Shown here: one piece after another, positions 36,121 through 48,118 of the stretch | Layout of the letters: each line of letters begins with the position of its first letter | Numbering within the stretch: the stretch's first letter is position 1 | Assembly: GCA_015233135.1 (NCBI GenBank) | Contig: JADFYH010000009.1 | Coordinates: 23,059 to 87,058, forward strand | Direction of reading: 5' to 3' | Source of the DNA: Deltaproteobacteria bacterium | GTDB taxonomy: Bacteria > UBA10199 > JADFYH01 | Length of the DNA: 64,000 nt | Translations under genes and position numbers: made by a program | The notes under the pieces: generated by a model | Told to the model about the DNA's origin: nothing | The model's database searches: none | What the model saw: only the letters and a program-made list of their open reading frames with translations

Positions 36121-39100
36121 TTATGCGCTCAGACTGACTAATTTCGTTTCTTCGTCATCTTGCTCGACCACATCATTCACCTTAAGACGCATTTCACGAT
36201 ACTTCTTTAAACCCGTACCCGAAGGGATCAAACGCCCCATAATGACGTTTTCTTTGAGTCCTTTGAGAGTATCTATCTTTCCAATAATGGCTGCCTCGGT
36301 AAGTACACGAGTGGTCTCCTGGAAGGATGCCGCAGAAATAAAGCTCTCTGTAGACAAGGAGGCCTTAGTGATTCCCAAGAGCAAGGGCTCGCCTATTGCC
36401 GGCTTATGCCCCTTCTTTTTCATCGCCTCATTTTCCTTTTCAAAAATGCTTTTTTCCACCTGTTCATCAATCAAGAACCCTGTGTCCCCAGGATGTTTTA
36501 TGCGAATACGCCGCAGCATCTGGCGAACGATCACTTCAATGTGTTTGTCGTTAATTTTAACCCCCTGCAAGCGGTATACTTCCTGAATTTCATCGACCAA
36601 GTATTTAGCCAGGGCCTTTTCACCCAGCACTTTCAAAATATCATGAGGATTTGCAGAGCCATCCATCAAAGGCTCGCCGGCCTTTACCCCATCCCCTTCT
36701 CGCACAGCGACATGCCTACCTTTTGCGACGAGATATTCTTTAGATTCACCCACTTCAGGGGTAATGAGGATCTTGCGTTTTCCTTTGGTATCTTTACCGA
36801 AGCTAACTACCCCATCAATTTCGCTGATAATGGCGGATTCTTTGGGTTTGCGGGCTTCGAACAATTCGGCCACACGAGGAAGACCCCCGGTGATATCCTT
36901 GGTTTTGGTCGTTTCACGAGGGATTTTTGTAATGACATCTCCCGCTTGGACCTGCTCCCCTTCTGCCACAACGATGTTGGCACCAATAGGAAGCAGATAT
37001 CGCGCCTCAGTATTTGAATTGGGTAATCGACGGGTGTTTCCCTTCTCATCCTTAATGGAAACACGAGGGCGTAAATTCCCTTTGGATTTGGACTCAATAA
37101 CCACCTTACGCGACAAACCAGTCACTTCATCCACCATTTCTTGGATGGTTGCCCCTTCTAAGAGGTCTCCATATTTTACAATCCCATTCACTTCCGTCAG
37201 GATAGGAATCGTGTAAGGATCCCATTCGGCAAGCAGAGTCCCTGCCGCCACTTTTTGTCCTTCTTTTACAAATAGTTTTGCTCCATAAATCAAACTATAG
37301 CGTTCACGTTCTCGACCCGAATCATCCACAATAGCAAGTTCCCCATGGCGGTTCATTACGGTCAGACTTTTTTCCTTATTCTGAACCGTTACCACGTTGA
37401 TGAAGACTACTTTACCTTCATTGCGATTGTCTAAGGCAGATTGCTCCGCTCGTCTGGAAGCGGTTCCCCCAATGTGAAAGGTACGCATGGTGAGCTGGGT
37501 TCCGGGTTCACCGATGGATTGGGCTGCGATAACTCCCACCGATTCCCCTAAATTAACCGATTGCCCTCGGGCAAGATCACGACCGTAACATTTGATACAA
37601 ACGCCGCGAGGCGATTGACAGGTAAGAGGGGAACGGATCTTTACTTTTTCTACCCCTGCTTCCTCAATTAAATTAACTTTCTCTTCGTCAATTTCTTCTC
37701 CAGACTTAAGGAGGACTTTATTGGTAAAAGGATCCCGAATTTCTTCCAGAGCCACTCGACCCAAAATACGATCTCCGACGGGTTCAATCACTTCACCCCC
37801 TTCAACCAGAGGCGTCATGACAATACCGTCCATCGATTCACAATCTCTCTCGAACACCACCATGTCCTGGGCCACATCCACCAAGCGGCGAGTGAGATAC
37901 CCGGAGTTGGCTGTTTTTAAGGCCGTGTCGGCCAGTCCTTTGCGGGCTCCGTGAGTAGAAATAAAATATTGAAGCACGGTGAGACCTTCGCGGAAATTTG
38001 CGGTGATGGGAGTTTCAATAATTTCACCAGAAGGTTTGGCCATCAAACCGCGCATACCGGCCAGCTGACGCATCTGCTGAGCGGATCCGCGGGCACCCGA
38101 GTCGGCCATGATGTAAACGGAGTTGAAAGAAGGAACAATTTTCTTGTTTCCCTTATCGTCGCTCACCTCTTCGACGCTGAGTTCTTTCACCATTTCATTA
38201 GCAATGTATTCGGTAGTTCTGGCCCAGATATCGACAATTTTATTATAACGTTCCCCTTGAGTGATGAGCCCTTCCAGATATTGATCTTCCACTTCCTTCA
38301 CTTCTTTATTGGCTGATCCAATGTGTTTTTCCTTACCCGAAGGGATGAGCATATCATCGATACAAATAGAAATTCCGGCCTTACAGGCGAATGAGAATCC
38401 CATGGACTTGAGACGATCGGCCAGCAGGACAGTTTCTTTATCTCCGCATTGGCGATAGGTCAGATCTACCAACTCGGCGATGGCTTTTTTGTCCATGACT
38501 TTATTGATTTTTTGAAAGGAAATGCCGGAAGGAACAATCTCACTCAGCAAAACGCGACCCACAGTCGTTTCAACCAAAGTAGCATTCATGCGTACTTTAA
38601 TATGGGCGTGCAATTCAATCTCCCCGCTATCATACGCAATACGGACTTCTGAGGGACCCGAAAAGATTTTTCCTTCCCCTTTTGCAAACACTTTTTCACG
38701 TGTAAGATAGTAGAGGCCCAGAACCATATCCTGGGTGGGAACAATGATGGGCTTGCCATTTGCGGGAGAAAGGATGTTGTTGGTACTCATCATGAGCACC
38801 CGAGCTTCAATTTGGGATTCCAAAGAAAGTGGAACGTGGACAGCCATTTGATCCCCGTCGAAGTCGGCATTGAAAGCTGCACAGACCAGAGGATGCAATT
38901 GAATGGCCTTACCCTCAATGAGTATGGGTTCAAAGGCCTGAATTCCAAGGCGATGCAGAGTGGGTGCACGGTTCAACAAGACAGGATGTTCTTTAATCAC
39001 TTCTTCGAGCACATCCCAAACTTCTGGCTTCTGTTTCTCAACCATCTTCTTCGCACTCTTGATGGTAGAAACATAGCCCTTCTGCTCCAGTTTTCCATAG

Positions 39101-40242
39101 ATAAAAGGCCGAAACAATTCTAACGCCATGATTTTAGGCAGACCACATTGATGTAATTTTAATTCAGGCCCCACGACGATGACGGAACGACCGGAATAAT
39201 CGACACGTTTACCGAGCAAGTTCTGACGGAAACGGCCTTGCTTCCCTTTGATCATATCGGAAAGAGAACGAAGAGGGCGTCGATTAGGACCCGTAAACAC
39301 CTTGCCACGGCGACCATTGTCAAACAAGGCATCGACCGCTTCCTGCAACATGCGTTTTTCGTTACGAATAATAATTTCAGGGGCAGACAATTCCATGAGC
39401 CGTTTTAACCGATTATTTCGGTTGATGACGCGGCGGTACAAATCGTTCAGATCACTGGTCGCAAAACGCCCCCCTTCGAGAGGAACCAAAGGACGCAAAT
39501 CGGGAGGGATCACGGGAACAACTTCCATCATCATCCACTCGGGCCTGTTGCCGGATTCTTTCAAAGCCTCAATTACTTTTAAGCGTTTGGAGAGTTTCTT
39601 TTTGACGGTCTCCGAAGAGGTCTTTTCAATATCTTTTCGCAATTTCTTAGAAAGCTCCACAAGATCTAATTTCTTAAGCAGCTCTAAAATAGCTTCCCCA
39701 CCCATCTTCGCCACGAATTGACCTGGACCAAAATCTTCCAGGGCCTTTTGATAGCGGTCTTCCGAAAGAACTTCTGCTTCGGTCAACTTGGTGGTGCCTG
39801 GATCTAGCACAATGTGAGATTCACAATAGAGAACTTTCTCTAAATCTTTGAGGGTCAAATCCAACACGGTTCCAATACGGGAAGGCAAACTCTTCAAAAA
39901 CCAGATATGCGCCACCGGGGTCGCCAAATTGATATGCCCCATCCTTTCGCGACGCACTTTGGATTGAATGACCTCCACCCCACATTTTTCACAAACAATT
40001 CCCCGATGCTTCATGCGTTTGTATTTGCCGCAATTGCATTCATAATCTTTCACTGGACCGAAAATCTTTGCGCAAAAAAGACCATCTCGTTCGGGCTTGA
40101 ACGTACGGTAGTTGATGGTTTCCGGTTTCTTGACTTCCCCATGAGACCAGGAGCGAATCTTTTCAGGTGAAGAAAGAGAAATTTTTATCCCTGTGTAGCA
40201 AAGAGGATTTTTAGGTTTTTCGAAAAAGGCTTGAATATCCAA
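36121..40242 (-). CDS. rpoC: RNA polymerase beta' subunit
   Basis: A 1373-residue catalytic subunit. The first zinc site uses Cys69, Cys71, Cys84 and Cys87 ([20 protein letters not shown]). The active-site magnesium loop [15 protein letters not shown], the bridge-helix/trigger-loop region and the second zinc site ([15 protein letters not shown]) are all present. It is not fused to or split from rpoB. It follows rpoB after a 98-base spacer with a perfect 9-bp hairpin. Confidence 0.98.
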   Translation of the reverse strand: MDIQAFFEKPKNPLCYTGIKISLSSPEKIRSWSHGEVKKPETINYRTFKPERDGLFCAKIFGPVKDYECNCGKYKRMKHRGIVCEKCGVEVIQSKVRRERMGHINLATPVAHIWFLKSLPSRIGTVLDLTLKDLEKVLYCESHIVLDPGTTKLTEAEVLSEDRYQKALEDFGPGQFVAKMGGEAILELLKKLDLVELSKKLRKDIEKTSSETVKKKLSKRLKVIEALKESGNRPEWMMMEVVPVIPPDLRPLVPLEGGRFATSDLNDLYRRVINRNNRLKRLMELSAPEIIIRNEKRMLQEAVDALFDNGRRGKVFTGPNRRPLRSLSDMIKGKQGRFRQNLLGKRVDYSGRSVIVVGPELKLHQCGLPKIMALELFRPFIYGKLEQKGYVSTIKSAKKMVEKQKPEVWDVLEEVIKEHPVLLNRAPTLHRLGIQAFEPILIEGKAIQLHPLVCAAFNADFDGDQMAVHVPLSLESQIEARVLMMSTNNILSPANGKPIIVPTQDMVLGLYYLTREKVFAKGEGKIFSGPSEVRIAYDSGEIELHAHIKVRMNATLVETTVGRVLLSEIVPSGISFQKINKVMDKKAIAELVDLTYRQCGDKETVLLADRLKSMGFSFACKAGISICIDDMLIPSGKEKHIGSANKEVKEVEDQYLEGLITQGERYNKIVDIWARTTEYIANEMVKELSVEEVSDDKGNKKIVPSFNSVYIMADSGARGSAQQMRQLAGMRGLMAKPSGEIIETPITANFREGLTVLQYFISTHGARKGLADTALKTANSGYLTRRLVDVAQDMVVFERDCESMDGIVMTPLVEGGEVIEPVGDRILGRVALEEIRDPFTNKVLLKSGEEIDEEKVNLIEEAGVEKVKIRSPLTCQSPRGVCIKCYGRDLARGQSVNLGESVGVIAAQSIGEPGTQLTMRTFHIGGTASRRAEQSALDNRNEGKVVFINVVTVQNKEKSLTVMNRHGELAIVDDSGRERERYSLIYGAKLFVKEGQKVAAGTLLAEWDPYTIPILTEVNGIVKYGDLLEGATIQEMVDEVTGLSRKVVIESKSKGNLRPRVSIKDEKGNTRRLPNSNTEARYLLPIGANIVVAEGEQVQAGDVITKIPRETTKTKDITGGLPRVAELFEARKPKESAIISEIDGVVSFGKDTKGKRKILITPEVGESKEYLVAKGRHVAVREGDGVKAGEPLMDGSANPHDILKVLGEKALAKYLVDEIQEVYRLQGVKINDKHIEVIVRQMLRRIRIKHPGDTGFLIDEQVEKSIFEKENEAMKKKGHKPAIGEPLLLGITKASLSTESFISAASFQETTRVLTEAAIIGKIDTLKGLKENVIMGRLIPSGTGLKKYREMRLKVNDVVEQDDEETKLVSLSA

Positions 40243-40271
40243 GGGACTTCACTCCTTCAAATAGTGAGAGC

Positions 40272-40305
40272 GTCTGGAAACTAAAAGACTATTTAATTTC
40301 CAGAC
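40272..40305 (-). other. rpoB/rpoC intercistronic hairpin
   Basis: Perfect 9-bp inverted repeat GTCTGGAAA ... TTTCCAGAC with a 16-base loop in the only sizeable spacer between rpoB and rpoC. No T-run follows, so it is not a terminator. A processing or mRNA-stability role is inference. Confidence 0.55.
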
Positions 40306-40340
40306 CCTTCACATTTAAAATAAAAATGACAAAGCGTAAC

Positions 40341-43300
40341 TTAATTATTCTCTAAAAGTTCAGCATTAAGAGCTAAACTTTGAAGTTCTTTGATCAGAAC
40401 ATTGAACGATTCCGGTAATCCTGGATCCAACGTATGCACGCCCTTGACAATAGATTCGTACATGCGCGTACGACCAATGACGTCATCGGATTTCACTGTA
40501 AGGAACTCTTGCAAGGAATAGGCAGCCCCATAAGCCTCGAGGGCCCAGACTTCCATTTCTCCCAGACGCTGACCCCCGAATTGAGCCTTACCGCCTAGAG
40601 GCTGCTGAGTCACCAACGAATAAGGGCCAATGCTTCGAGCATGGATTTTATCATCCACCAAATGATGGAGTTTTAAAATGTACATCACCCCCACGGTAAC
40701 GGTTTGCTCGAAGGCCTCTCCCGTACGGCCATCAAAAAGGACCATCTGACCCGAAGTAGGCATGTCGGCCAGATGCAGCATATTTTTGAGCTCTTCTTCT
40801 TTGGCACCGTCAAAGACAGGAGATGCCGTGTGCACACCACCTTTTCCCAGTTTTCCCGCAAGCACTCTCAGCTCAGCATCCGAAAGAGAATCTAGATAGA
40901 CATCTACCTCTTTGGAAGAGTAGATTTTTTTCAGAAAAGACTTCATACTCTCCCTGTCGTATTTCTGATCAATCATTCGTTGGATCTTATGCCCCAAATT
41001 GAGCGCCGCCCAACCCAGATGCACCTCTAAAACCTGCCCAATATTCATTCGCGAAGGAACTCCCAAAGGATTGAGTACCAAGTCGACAGGAATTCCATCT
41101 TCGGTGTAAGGCATGTCTTCGAGCGGAACAATTCGGGAGATAACTCCTTTGTTCCCATGTCGACCGGCCATTTTATCACCCACAGAAATCTTACGTTTGA
41201 TGGCGACATACACCTTGATCATCTTGATGACACCGGGAGGAAGGTCATCGCCTTTTTTGAGCTTATTGATTTTTTGATCATAAACCATTTTCACAAAATC
41301 AATTTGCTCTTCGGTGGCATCGATTATTTCCTGGATCTCATTTTCCAGATCTTCTCCGCCTGAGACCGTGATCTCAGACCATTTGTCCATGGGAATACTC
41401 AGGAGAACGGCCTCCGTAATATTTTTACCCTTCGCCAAGTAAACCTTTTCCAGTTTTTCATCCACCACTTTACTGGTGGCCACTTTCCCTACCAACAAGG
41501 GCTTCAACTTCTTGATGGCCGATTCCTGGATAATTTGAATTTCATCCTGAAGGTCTTTATGCAATTTGGTAGTGTCTTTGTCTTGAATATCTTTGGCACG
41601 CTCATCCAGTTCGGCCCCTTCCCGAGAAAAGACCTGGGCATCGATGACGGTGCCTGCCACGCCCGGAGGAACACGCAACGAGGTATCTTTTACATCTCCT
41701 GCTTTTTCACCGAAAATGGCACGAAGCAGTTTTTCTTCGGGGGAAAGCTGAGTTTCACCTTTGGGAGTAATCTTACCCACCAAAATATCGCCCGGTTTTA
41801 CCTCGGCACCAATCCGAATAATGCCCGACTCATCCAGATCTTTCAGGGCTTCTTCGCCCACATTGGGAATATCGCGAGTAATTTCTTCTTTGCCCAACTT
41901 GGTGTCACGCGCCACACATTCAAATTCTTCAATATGAATGGAGGTGAAGATGTCGTCCGCCAATAATTTTTCAGAAATCAAAATAGAATCTTCAAAGTTG
42001 TAGCCCCCCCAAGGCATAAAGGCGACGACAACGTTTTGACCCAAAGCGAGCTCGCCCTCTTCGGTGGCAAATCCGTCTGCGATCACCTGACGCGCCTTTA
42101 CTTTATCTCCCACTTTTAAAATAGGCTTCTGGTTGATGCAGGTATTCTGGTTGGATCTTTTGAACTTGATAAGATTATAAATATCCACTTCGGAGCCCAC
42201 TTCTTTGGAAGAAGTGCGATCTGCTTTTACGACTATACGAGAAGCCTCAACGGTTTGAATGACCCCATCCCGTTTTGCGATCACAGTCACTCCAGAATCT
42301 TGAGCCACTTTTCCTTCAATGCCAGTTCCGACAAGAGGAGAAAAGGTACGAAGCAGTGGAACGGCCTGACGCTGCATGTTGGCACCCATCAAGGCTCGGT
42401 TCGCATCGTCGTGCTCCAGAAAAGGAACCAGAGAAGCCGCAATAGAAACCAGCTGATTGGGAGAAACATCCATGAAATTAACATCACGAGGTTGTGCATT
42501 CACAAATTCGCCATTTTTTCGGCAAGAGACCAGATCACTCTGGAAAACTCCTTTGGCATCCAGCAAGGCATTGGCCTGCGCAATGTAGAAACCTTCTTCT
42601 TCCAAGGCAGAAAGATAAACGACCTCTTCACTGACACGTCCCTCTTTTACCTTGCGATAAGGCGTTTCAATAAATCCATAAGGATTGACCCTTGCGTAAG
42701 TAGACAAAGAGGCGATCAAACCAATATTTGGACCTTCAGGGGTTTCAATGGGACAGATACGTCCATAGTGGGTGGCATGAACGTCGCGGACTTCAAAGCC
42801 TGCTCGTTCGCGTGTTAGCCCGCCTGGCCCCAGAGCAGAAAGACGACGCTTGTGGGTCACTTCCGACAGGGGATTGGTTTGATCCATAAACTGGGAAAGC
42901 TGGGAAGAACCAAAAAACTCTTTCACCACCGCAGAAACCGGTTTGGGATTGATGAGATCGTGGGGCATGAGGGTTTCAATTTCCTGCAAACTCATGCGCT
43001 CTTTGATGGCGCGCTCCATACGAAGCAAACCCACCCGGAACTGGTTTTCCAACAACTCCCCTACCGCTCGAACACGTCGGTTGCCCAAGTGATCGATATC
43101 ATCTACCTGACCAAAACCATCTTTTAAATTCACCAGGTAACGGACGGTTTCCAAAATATCCTCGCGACGAAGAGTCGTCACTTCCAGAGGCACATCGAAA
43201 GAAAACTTGTGATTGATTTTCAAACGACCCACTTTAGACAGGTCGTAGCGTTCAGGATTAAAAAATAAATTCTCAAAAAAGTTCCTGGCAGTTTCAGGAG

Positions 43301-44450
43301 TAGAGGGATCTCCTGGACGAAGACGCTTGTAAATATCGGCAATGGCCTCTTCCACATTTTTCACTTTATCCACTGCCAAGGTATTCCGAATGTAAGGACC
43401 GATATTCAGGTTATCGATGTACAACAGCTCCAATCCTTCAATCTTGCAGCCTTTTATTTCTTCAAACTTTTTGTCGGTGAGGACTTCATTGCAAGCCAGA
43501 ATAATTTCACCCGTTGCAGGATCAATCACGTCGCGGGCTACCGGGCGCCCTATAATTTCATCAAGAGAAACAGGAATTTCTTTAATTTTGGCATTTCCCA
43601 AACGTTCCAAGGCCTGCTTGGTATATTTTTGCCCTTTCCGGACAAGGATTTCATCGGTCTTGGGATGCCGAATTTCCCGGGGAGCCCTCTGAAAAGAAAG
43701 CAGCTCGGGCACGACGGTCTTAAAAAGGTTTTTTCCTTCGAAACGAATCCCTTCCGTTTTATAGAAGAAATTTAAAATTTCTTCTTCACTTAATCCCAAG
43801 GACTTGATCAGGACTGTTGCAGGCATTTTTCGGCGGCGATCGATGCGCACATAGAGAATATCTTTGGGATCAAATTCAAAATCCAACCAGGAACCACGAT
43901 AAGGAATTACGCGAGCCGAAAATAATATTTTTCCAGAGGCATGGGTCTTCCCTTTGTCATGCTCAAAAAAAATACCAGGAGAACGATGCAACTGAGACAC
44001 CACCACACGCTCGGTCCCATTAATAATAAAGGTGCCGGTATCGGTCATAAGCGGAATCTCACCAAAATAAACTTCTTGCTCTTTGACATCCCGAATAGAG
44101 CGGGCGCCCGTGTCTTCATCCACATCCCATACCACCAAACGCACCACTACTTTAAGAGGAGCTGCATAGGTCATTCCACGTTCGCGACACTCCCCCACTT
44201 CGTAGGAAGGATTTTCAAAGTGAAAACTCACAAACTCTAAAGAGGAAGTGTTGTTAAAATCACGAATTGGAAAAACGCTCTTGAATGCCGTCTGCAAACC
44301 CGAATCTTCTCGCTCTTCAGGAGAAACCCCAATTTGTAAAAACTTTTCGTAAGATTGCTTCTGCAGTTCAATAAGATTTGGAATATCAATGACGTTTTTA
44401 ATTCGGGAGAAATTTCGTCTTAAACGCTGAGTGTGTGTCAGGGTAGACAT
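40341..44450 (-). CDS. rpoB: RNA polymerase beta subunit
   Basis: A 1369-residue catalytic subunit. The rifampicin pocket reads [17 protein letters not shown] then [13 protein letters not shown], the sensitive-type residues at the usual resistance positions. C-terminal blocks ([15 protein letters not shown] and [21 protein letters not shown]) are conserved. The Shine-Dalgarno lies in the 11-base palindrome AGAGGTCCTCT just before the ATG. Confidence 0.98.
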   Translation of the reverse strand: MSTLTHTQRLRRNFSRIKNVIDIPNLIELQKQSYEKFLQIGVSPEEREDSGLQTAFKSVFPIRDFNNTSSLEFVSFHFENPSYEVGECRERGMTYAAPLKVVVRLVVWDVDEDTGARSIRDVKEQEVYFGEIPLMTDTGTFIINGTERVVVSQLHRSPGIFFEHDKGKTHASGKILFSARVIPYRGSWLDFEFDPKDILYVRIDRRRKMPATVLIKSLGLSEEEILNFFYKTEGIRFEGKNLFKTVVPELLSFQRAPREIRHPKTDEILVRKGQKYTKQALERLGNAKIKEIPVSLDEIIGRPVARDVIDPATGEIILACNEVLTDKKFEEIKGCKIEGLELLYIDNLNIGPYIRNTLAVDKVKNVEEAIADIYKRLRPGDPSTPETARNFFENLFFNPERYDLSKVGRLKINHKFSFDVPLEVTTLRREDILETVRYLVNLKDGFGQVDDIDHLGNRRVRAVGELLENQFRVGLLRMERAIKERMSLQEIETLMPHDLINPKPVSAVVKEFFGSSQLSQFMDQTNPLSEVTHKRRLSALGPGGLTRERAGFEVRDVHATHYGRICPIETPEGPNIGLIASLSTYARVNPYGFIETPYRKVKEGRVSEEVVYLSALEEEGFYIAQANALLDAKGVFQSDLVSCRKNGEFVNAQPRDVNFMDVSPNQLVSIAASLVPFLEHDDANRALMGANMQRQAVPLLRTFSPLVGTGIEGKVAQDSGVTVIAKRDGVIQTVEASRIVVKADRTSSKEVGSEVDIYNLIKFKRSNQNTCINQKPILKVGDKVKARQVIADGFATEEGELALGQNVVVAFMPWGGYNFEDSILISEKLLADDIFTSIHIEEFECVARDTKLGKEEITRDIPNVGEEALKDLDESGIIRIGAEVKPGDILVGKITPKGETQLSPEEKLLRAIFGEKAGDVKDTSLRVPPGVAGTVIDAQVFSREGAELDERAKDIQDKDTTKLHKDLQDEIQIIQESAIKKLKPLLVGKVATSKVVDEKLEKVYLAKGKNITEAVLLSIPMDKWSEITVSGGEDLENEIQEIIDATEEQIDFVKMVYDQKINKLKKGDDLPPGVIKMIKVYVAIKRKISVGDKMAGRHGNKGVISRIVPLEDMPYTEDGIPVDLVLNPLGVPSRMNIGQVLEVHLGWAALNLGHKIQRMIDQKYDRESMKSFLKKIYSSKEVDVYLDSLSDAELRVLAGKLGKGGVHTASPVFDGAKEEELKNMLHLADMPTSGQMVLFDGRTGEAFEQTVTVGVMYILKLHHLVDDKIHARSIGPYSLVTQQPLGGKAQFGGQRLGEMEVWALEAYGAAYSLQEFLTVKSDDVIGRTRMYESIVKGVHTLDPGLPESFNVLIKELQSLALNAELLENN

Positions 44451-44495
44451 TAGAGGACCTCTTCCAGAAAATTTAATGCAATACTTAAAGACAAT

Positions 44496-44521
44496 AGGGG
44501 TGAGTTAAAAAACCCACCCCT
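44496..44521 (-). terminator. rplL/rpoB hairpin, candidate attenuator
   Basis: On the minus strand AGGGGTGGGTT, TTTT loop, AACTCACCCCT: an 11-bp stem with one mismatch. Only a weak ATTGTCTTT follows, so termination would be partial. E. coli has an attenuator and an RNase III site in the same spacer; equivalence here is inference. Confidence 0.6.
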
Positions 44522-44545
44522 AAAACAAATAACAACCCGGCTCAA

Positions 44546-44923
44546 CTACTTCACTTCAACTTTAGCGCCTACTTTTTCGAGCTGTTCCTTGATCTTTTTG
44601 GCATCGTCTTTATTGACACCTTCTTTTACGGTCTTTGGGGCACCTTCTACAAGGTCTTTGGCTTCCTTCAGACCCAAGCCGGTAATGACGCGAATTTCTT
44701 TAATGACATTGATTTTGTTATCACCGGCAGCGGCAAGTACCACCGTGAATTCGGTTTGCTCTTCTGCAACAGCCGCAGGTCCACCAGGAGCCGCTGCAAC
44801 GGCCACAGGAGCTGCCGCGGAGACACCAAATTTTACTTCCAATTTTTTTACTAAATCCGCCACCTGAAGCAAGGTCATATGTTCAAGGGTTTCAACAATA
44901 TCTTCTTGGGAAACAATAGCCAT
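44546..44923 (-). CDS. rplL: Ribosomal protein L7/L12
   Basis: A 125-residue stalk protein that recruits translational GTPases. It has an N-terminal dimerisation helix, an Ala/Pro/Gly hinge ([16 protein letters not shown]) and a conserved C-terminal domain ([24 protein letters not shown]). An AGGAGGAT site precedes the ATG. Partner rplJ is 43 bases upstream. Confidence 0.97.
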   Translation of the reverse strand: MAIVSQEDIVETLEHMTLLQVADLVKKLEVKFGVSAAAPVAVAAAPGGPAAVAEEQTEFTVVLAAAGDNKINVIKEIRVITGLGLKEAKDLVEGAPKTVKEGVNKDDAKKIKEQLEKVGAKVEVK

Positions 44924-44966
44924 GGGATTATCCTCCTAAAGGAATTTAATTTTTAACAGTTAATTT

Positions 44967-45485
44967 TTACGATTCTTTTTTATCTCGAATAGCAGCCAAA
45001 GCACACACAAGCTTACGTGGAATTGCTGCAAGCACCCCCACCAAATTGGTAGCTGGAGCTTGCATGGACCCCAACATCGAGGCCAGTAATTGTTCTTTAC
45101 TGGGCAATTTGGACAAGTTTTCAATTTCGGCTACATTCAGCAATTTACCCGAAAGAAAACCAATTTTGAGTTTGAACTGTTCAACCTCTTTGGCAAATTT
45201 GACCAGGGCTTTTGCAGGAGAAACAGGGTCTGTGTGAGCTGTAATGGCTGCAATAGTTCCCACAAAGTGATCTTGCAACAACTTCAACTCGGTGTCTTGA
45301 ACCGCAAGACGCGCCAAGGTATTTTTGACCACCTTCATCTGCCCCTTGCCTTCGCGGACTGCCCGTCTCAAATGGGTCATTTGGGCAGCGTTCATTCCGC
45401 GATAATCTGCAAGCACTGCAAATTCTGCGGACTTGAATCTTTCCACCAAAGAGCCAACTTCATTTTCTTTTTCTTGTCTTTTCAC
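44967..45485 (-). CDS. rplJ: Ribosomal protein L10
   Basis: A 172-residue stalk base protein. The RNA-binding part has FAVLADYRGMNAAQMTHLRRAVRE; the C-terminal helix anchors L7/L12 dimers. An in-frame GTG, not ATG, at 45485 follows an AAGGAGG site. A structured spacer upstream may be the L10 autoregulatory leader. Confidence 0.95.
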   Translation of the reverse strand: MKRQEKENEVGSLVERFKSAEFAVLADYRGMNAAQMTHLRRAVREGKGQMKVVKNTLARLAVQDTELKLLQDHFVGTIAAITAHTDPVSPAKALVKFAKEVEQFKLKIGFLSGKLLNVAEIENLSKLPSKEQLLASMLGSMQAPATNLVGVLAAIPRKLVCALAAIRDKKES

Positions 45486-45570
45486 AAATACGCATCCTCC
45501 TTACAGTGAAACACAGTCAAAACTAACACGACTCAAAATCGCATTAGGAGGGCGACTCACTTTGTCCCGT

Positions 45571-45612
45571 CTCGATAGGATTTTTAATTCCCGACACTCG
45601 GGATCCCTATTG
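45571..45612 (-). promoter_or_regulatory. Candidate L10 leader structure
   Basis: In the 156-base spacer between rplA and rplJ, the minus strand can form an inner hairpin CCCGA-GTG-TCGGG and an outer helix ATAGG/CCTAT separated by an asymmetric AT-rich internal loop. L10-L12 represses its own operon through a kink-turn leader at this place in many bacteria. I matched position and shape, not a covariance model. Confidence 0.45.
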
Positions 45613-45641
45613 TCTTTGACTTGGGAAATTACATCTTAAAA

Positions 45642-46331
45642 TTACTCATGAATAGAACCGGGTTCTACCTTTACTCCAGGGCTCATCGTCGATGAAACAG
45701 AAATAGATCTGAGATAAGTCCCCTTGGCCGTCGCAGGCTTAAGTTTAATCACGTTATCCAACAAGGCCTGGGTGTTGACTTTAAGTTTTTCAGCACCGAA
45801 AGAGAGTTTTCCCACGGGGGCATGTACAATTCCTGCTTTATCCGTTCTAAATTCTACTTTGCCGGCCTTGTTCTCTTGAATGGCCTTTGCCAAGTCAAAA
45901 GTAACGGTTCCTACCTTGGGATTAGGCATCAAACCTCGAGGGCCCAACACTTTACCAATCTTACTCACCTGGCCCATCATGTCGGGAGTGGCAATAATCT
46001 TATCAAACTCCATCCAGCCACCTTGAATTTTTTCAATGAGGTCGTCCGAACCCACATAATCCGCCCCAGCGGCCTTGGCTTCTTTTTCTTTTTCCCCTTT
46101 GGCAAAAACCAGAATACGCACGGTCTTGCCTAAACCATGAGGAAGGGAAACAGCGCCTCGCACCACTTGATCAGAATGCTTGGGATCTACCCCTAAGCGG
46201 ATAGCCACATCGACCGTCTCATCAAATTTTGCCGTTTTAAAACCCGACAAAATAGTACAGGCCTCGCCCAGTGAATACTTTTTTTCTAATTCTACATTTT
46301 TCAAAGCTTCTTTATATTTTTTACCACTCAT
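45642..46331 (-). CDS. rplA: Ribosomal protein L1
   Basis: A 229-residue L1 stalk protein when started at the ATG at 46331 ([14 protein letters not shown]), preceded by GAGAGGT. The longer frame to 46358 overlaps rplK and is not family-like. [29 protein letters not shown] is the L1 signature region (split across about residues 120-150). A short extra tail ([10 protein letters not shown]) is present. Confidence 0.96.
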   Translation of the reverse strand: MSGKKYKEALKNVELEKKYSLGEACTILSGFKTAKFDETVDVAIRLGVDPKHSDQVVRGAVSLPHGLGKTVRILVFAKGEKEKEAKAAGADYVGSDDLIEKIQGGWMEFDKIIATPDMMGQVSKIGKVLGPRGLMPNPKVGTVTFDLAKAIQENKAGKVEFRTDKAGIVHAPVGKLSFGAEKLKVNTQALLDNVIKLKPATAKGTYLRSISVSSTMSPGVKVEPGSIHE

Positions 46332-46341
46332 AAAAACCTCT

Positions 46342-46767
46342 CTATTGGATAACATCAATGCCCATACTTCGAGCGGTTCCCATCACGGAGCGAATCGCAC
46401 CCTCTATGTCTTTGGCATTCATATCGGGAAATTTAATTTTTGCGATCTCCTCCACTTGCGTACGGGTCACCTTACCCACTTTATCTTTGTTGGGAACACC
46501 CGACCCTTTGGCAGCCTTTGCAGCCTTCACCAACAAAATGGAGGCAGGGGGAGTTTTATAGACAATGGAAATAGAGCGATCCGCATAAACAGTCACAACA
46601 CAGGGAATAATCAAACCGGCTTGCTTTTGGGTGGCCGCATTGAACTGTTTGCAAAACTCCATAATATTGACGCCGTGCTGACCCAGGGCAGGACCCACTG
46701 GAGGGGCTGGATTGGCTTGTCCGGCAGGACATTGAAGCTTGATTTGGGTGACAACTTTCTTAGCCAT
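46342..46767 (-). CDS. rplK: Ribosomal protein L11
   Basis: A 141-residue protein of the GTPase centre. [21 protein letters not shown] and the C-terminal [18 protein letters not shown] block are diagnostic. Thiostrepton-binding prolines are conserved. It touches nusG by one base. Confidence 0.97.
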   Translation of the reverse strand: MAKKVVTQIKLQCPAGQANPAPPVGPALGQHGVNIMEFCKQFNAATQKQAGLIIPCVVTVYADRSISIVYKTPPASILLVKAAKAAKGSGVPNKDKVGKVTRTQVEEIAKIKFPDMNAKDIEGAIRSVMGTARSMGIDVIQ

Positions 46768-47297
46768 TAATTTTTCTCCACTTGAATGAAGTCAAGCTCG
46801 ATAGGCGTCGCTCGACCAAAGATTGATACCAAAACTTTCAACTTCCCTTTTTCAGGATTCACTTCCTCTACCACTCCATTGAAGGTTGCAAAAGGACCAT
46901 CCATCACCCTCACCGACTCCCCTTTTTCAAAGGACACTTTTGGCTTAGGCCTTAAGGTCCCTTCATCGATTTGTCGGGTAATGCGCAGGACCTCATCTTC
47001 GGGGACAATCGGCGGATGAATCGTGCCTCCCACAAAACCTGTAATTTTTGGAGTTCCCTTCACAATGTGCCAGGTGTCATCGTTGAGATCCATTTGGACC
47101 AGGATATAACCAGGAAAAAATTTTCGAGTAGTGGTTTTACGCACCCCTTTTTTCATCTCGACTACATTTTCCGAAGGCACCAACACTTCGCCAAAGAACT
47201 CTTCTTTGCGGAGAGATTTAATCCTCTCCTGCAAAGCTAGCTTAGCTTTTTGCTCGAAACCTGAATAAGTATGAACCACGTACCAGTTGAGTGCCAT
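46767..47297 (-). CDS. nusG: Transcription factor NusG
   Basis: A 176-residue elongation factor. The NGN domain opens [16 protein letters not shown] and includes [21 protein letters not shown]; the KOW domain has [18 protein letters not shown]. It couples RNA polymerase to ribosomes or Rho. It follows secE as in most bacteria, across an 82-base spacer that can form a long-range hairpin. Confidence 0.97.
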   Translation of the reverse strand: MALNWYVVHTYSGFEQKAKLALQERIKSLRKEEFFGEVLVPSENVVEMKKGVRKTTTRKFFPGYILVQMDLNDDTWHIVKGTPKITGFVGGTIHPPIVPEDEVLRITRQIDEGTLRPKPKVSFEKGESVRVMDGPFATFNGVVEEVNPEKGKLKVLVSIFGRATPIELDFIQVEKN

Positions 47298-47307
47298 AAT
47301 ATCCTAA

Positions 47308-47372
47308 CTGATTGAATAAATTTCTTTATGCTTCGTCGCTTACTCGGTGCCTAAAAAAATTTCTACAATCAG
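47308..47372 (-). other. nusG/secE spacer inverted repeat
   Basis: Arms CTGATTGTAGAAATTT and AAATTTATTCAATCAG pair over 13 of 16 positions around a 33-base loop, filling the secE/nusG spacer. AT-rich arms weaken the case. No terminator-like T-run follows. Confidence 0.4.
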
Positions 47373-47379
47373 TCTCAAA

Positions 47380-47763
47380 TTAAAACTCCAGGAAACTTCG
47401 GGTTAAAGTACCCCAAACGGTATCCATCAAAAATAAAAGAATGGAGGCGATTGCCAACATCACTATAATGACACCCGTTGAAACAAGTGTCTCTTTCTGA
47501 GTTGGCCAAGTTACCTTGCTCAACTCCGAAATAACTTCTAGGCCAAAAATGCCAACACTTTTTTGCCTTTTGATTCCCACGTAGAAAACCAACGCGAACA
47601 CAAACGCTATAATGTGCGGATAGCCCACGGGCCAATCTACCAACACAGGCAAGGCAAAAAGATCCCAAAAGAAACCAATCAACAACTCGAAGAGGAACCA
47701 AACCAAAAATGCCAACACCAGCAGGGATAAATCTAGATATTTTTTATGTGCAGTCACTGACAC
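47380..47763 (-). CDS. secE: Protein translocase subunit SecE
   Basis: A 127-residue inner-membrane protein that clamps SecY. Two N-terminal helices (LDLSLLVLAFLVWFLFELLI and IIAFVFALVFYVGI) precede the amphipathic helix ISELSKVTWPTQKETL and the conserved last span. The three-span form resembles the longer proteobacterial SecE. An overlapping 108-residue frame is a shadow. It follows tRNA-Trp by about 20 bases. Confidence 0.94.
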   Translation of the reverse strand: MSVTAHKKYLDLSLLVLAFLVWFLFELLIGFFWDLFALPVLVDWPVGYPHIIAFVFALVFYVGIKRQKSVGIFGLEVISELSKVTWPTQKETLVSTGVIIVMLAIASILLFLMDTVWGTLTRSFLEF

Positions 47764-47785
47764 CTCAAAAAAAAAAATTCGATCA

Positions 47786-47859
47786 CAGGGGAGACAGGGA
47801 TCGAACCTGCGACCCGCGGTTTTGGAGACCGCTGCTCTACCAAGCTGAGCTACTCCCCT
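47786..47859 (-). tRNA. tRNA-Trp (CCA)
   Basis: 74 bases. Acceptor AGGGGAG/CTCCCCT, D-arm GCTC/GAGC, anticodon stem GCGGT/ACCGC with loop CTCCAAA (anticodon CCA), T-arm GCAGG/CCTGT. CCA is not encoded. Its 5' end overlaps the rpmG stop codon by two bases. Confidence 0.96.
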
Positions 47860-48007
47860 ATTTGGTCTCTTTATGATCCGTATGCTTTCGACAAAACTTG
47901 CAATACTTTTTAAAATTGAGCCTGTCAGGCGTTCTGGTCTTGTTCTTGGTAGTCGAGTAATTTCGATTTTTACACTCGATACATTCCATCTGAATAATAA
48001 TTCTCAT
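47858..48007 (-). CDS. rpmG: Ribosomal protein L33 (zinc form)
   Basis: Read directly: a 49-residue protein, [23 protein letters not shown] to HTDHKETK. Two CxxC pairs (CIEC, CKFC) make it the zinc form. It lies between tRNA-Thr(GGU) and tRNA-Trp, where many genomes have tufB or rpmG. The TAG stop shares two bases with the mature 5' end of tRNA-Trp, so tRNA processing must cut at or within the stop codon. Confidence 0.94.
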   Translation of the reverse strand: MRIIIQMECIECKNRNYSTTKNKTRTPDRLNFKKYCKFCRKHTDHKETK

Positions 48008-48029
48008 AAATAACTCCAGTTTTTTGACA

Positions 48030-48102
48030 AGCCCACAATCAGAATCGAACTGATGACCTTCTCCTTACCATGGAGATGCTCTACCAACTGAGCTATGTGG
48101 GC
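48030..48102 (-). tRNA. tRNA-Thr (GGU)
   Basis: 73 bases. Acceptor GCCCACA/TGTGGGC, anticodon stem TCTCC/GGAGA with loop ATGGTAA (anticodon GGT), T-arm with TTCGATT loop. It corresponds to thrT in the E. coli order. Confidence 0.96.
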
Positions 48103-48118
48103 CTTGAAAACTAAAACA

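Noticed and set aside
47375..47701. 108-residue frame in the secE region
   Set aside because: It is a shadow of secE in another frame; the SecE motif is in the 127-residue frame.
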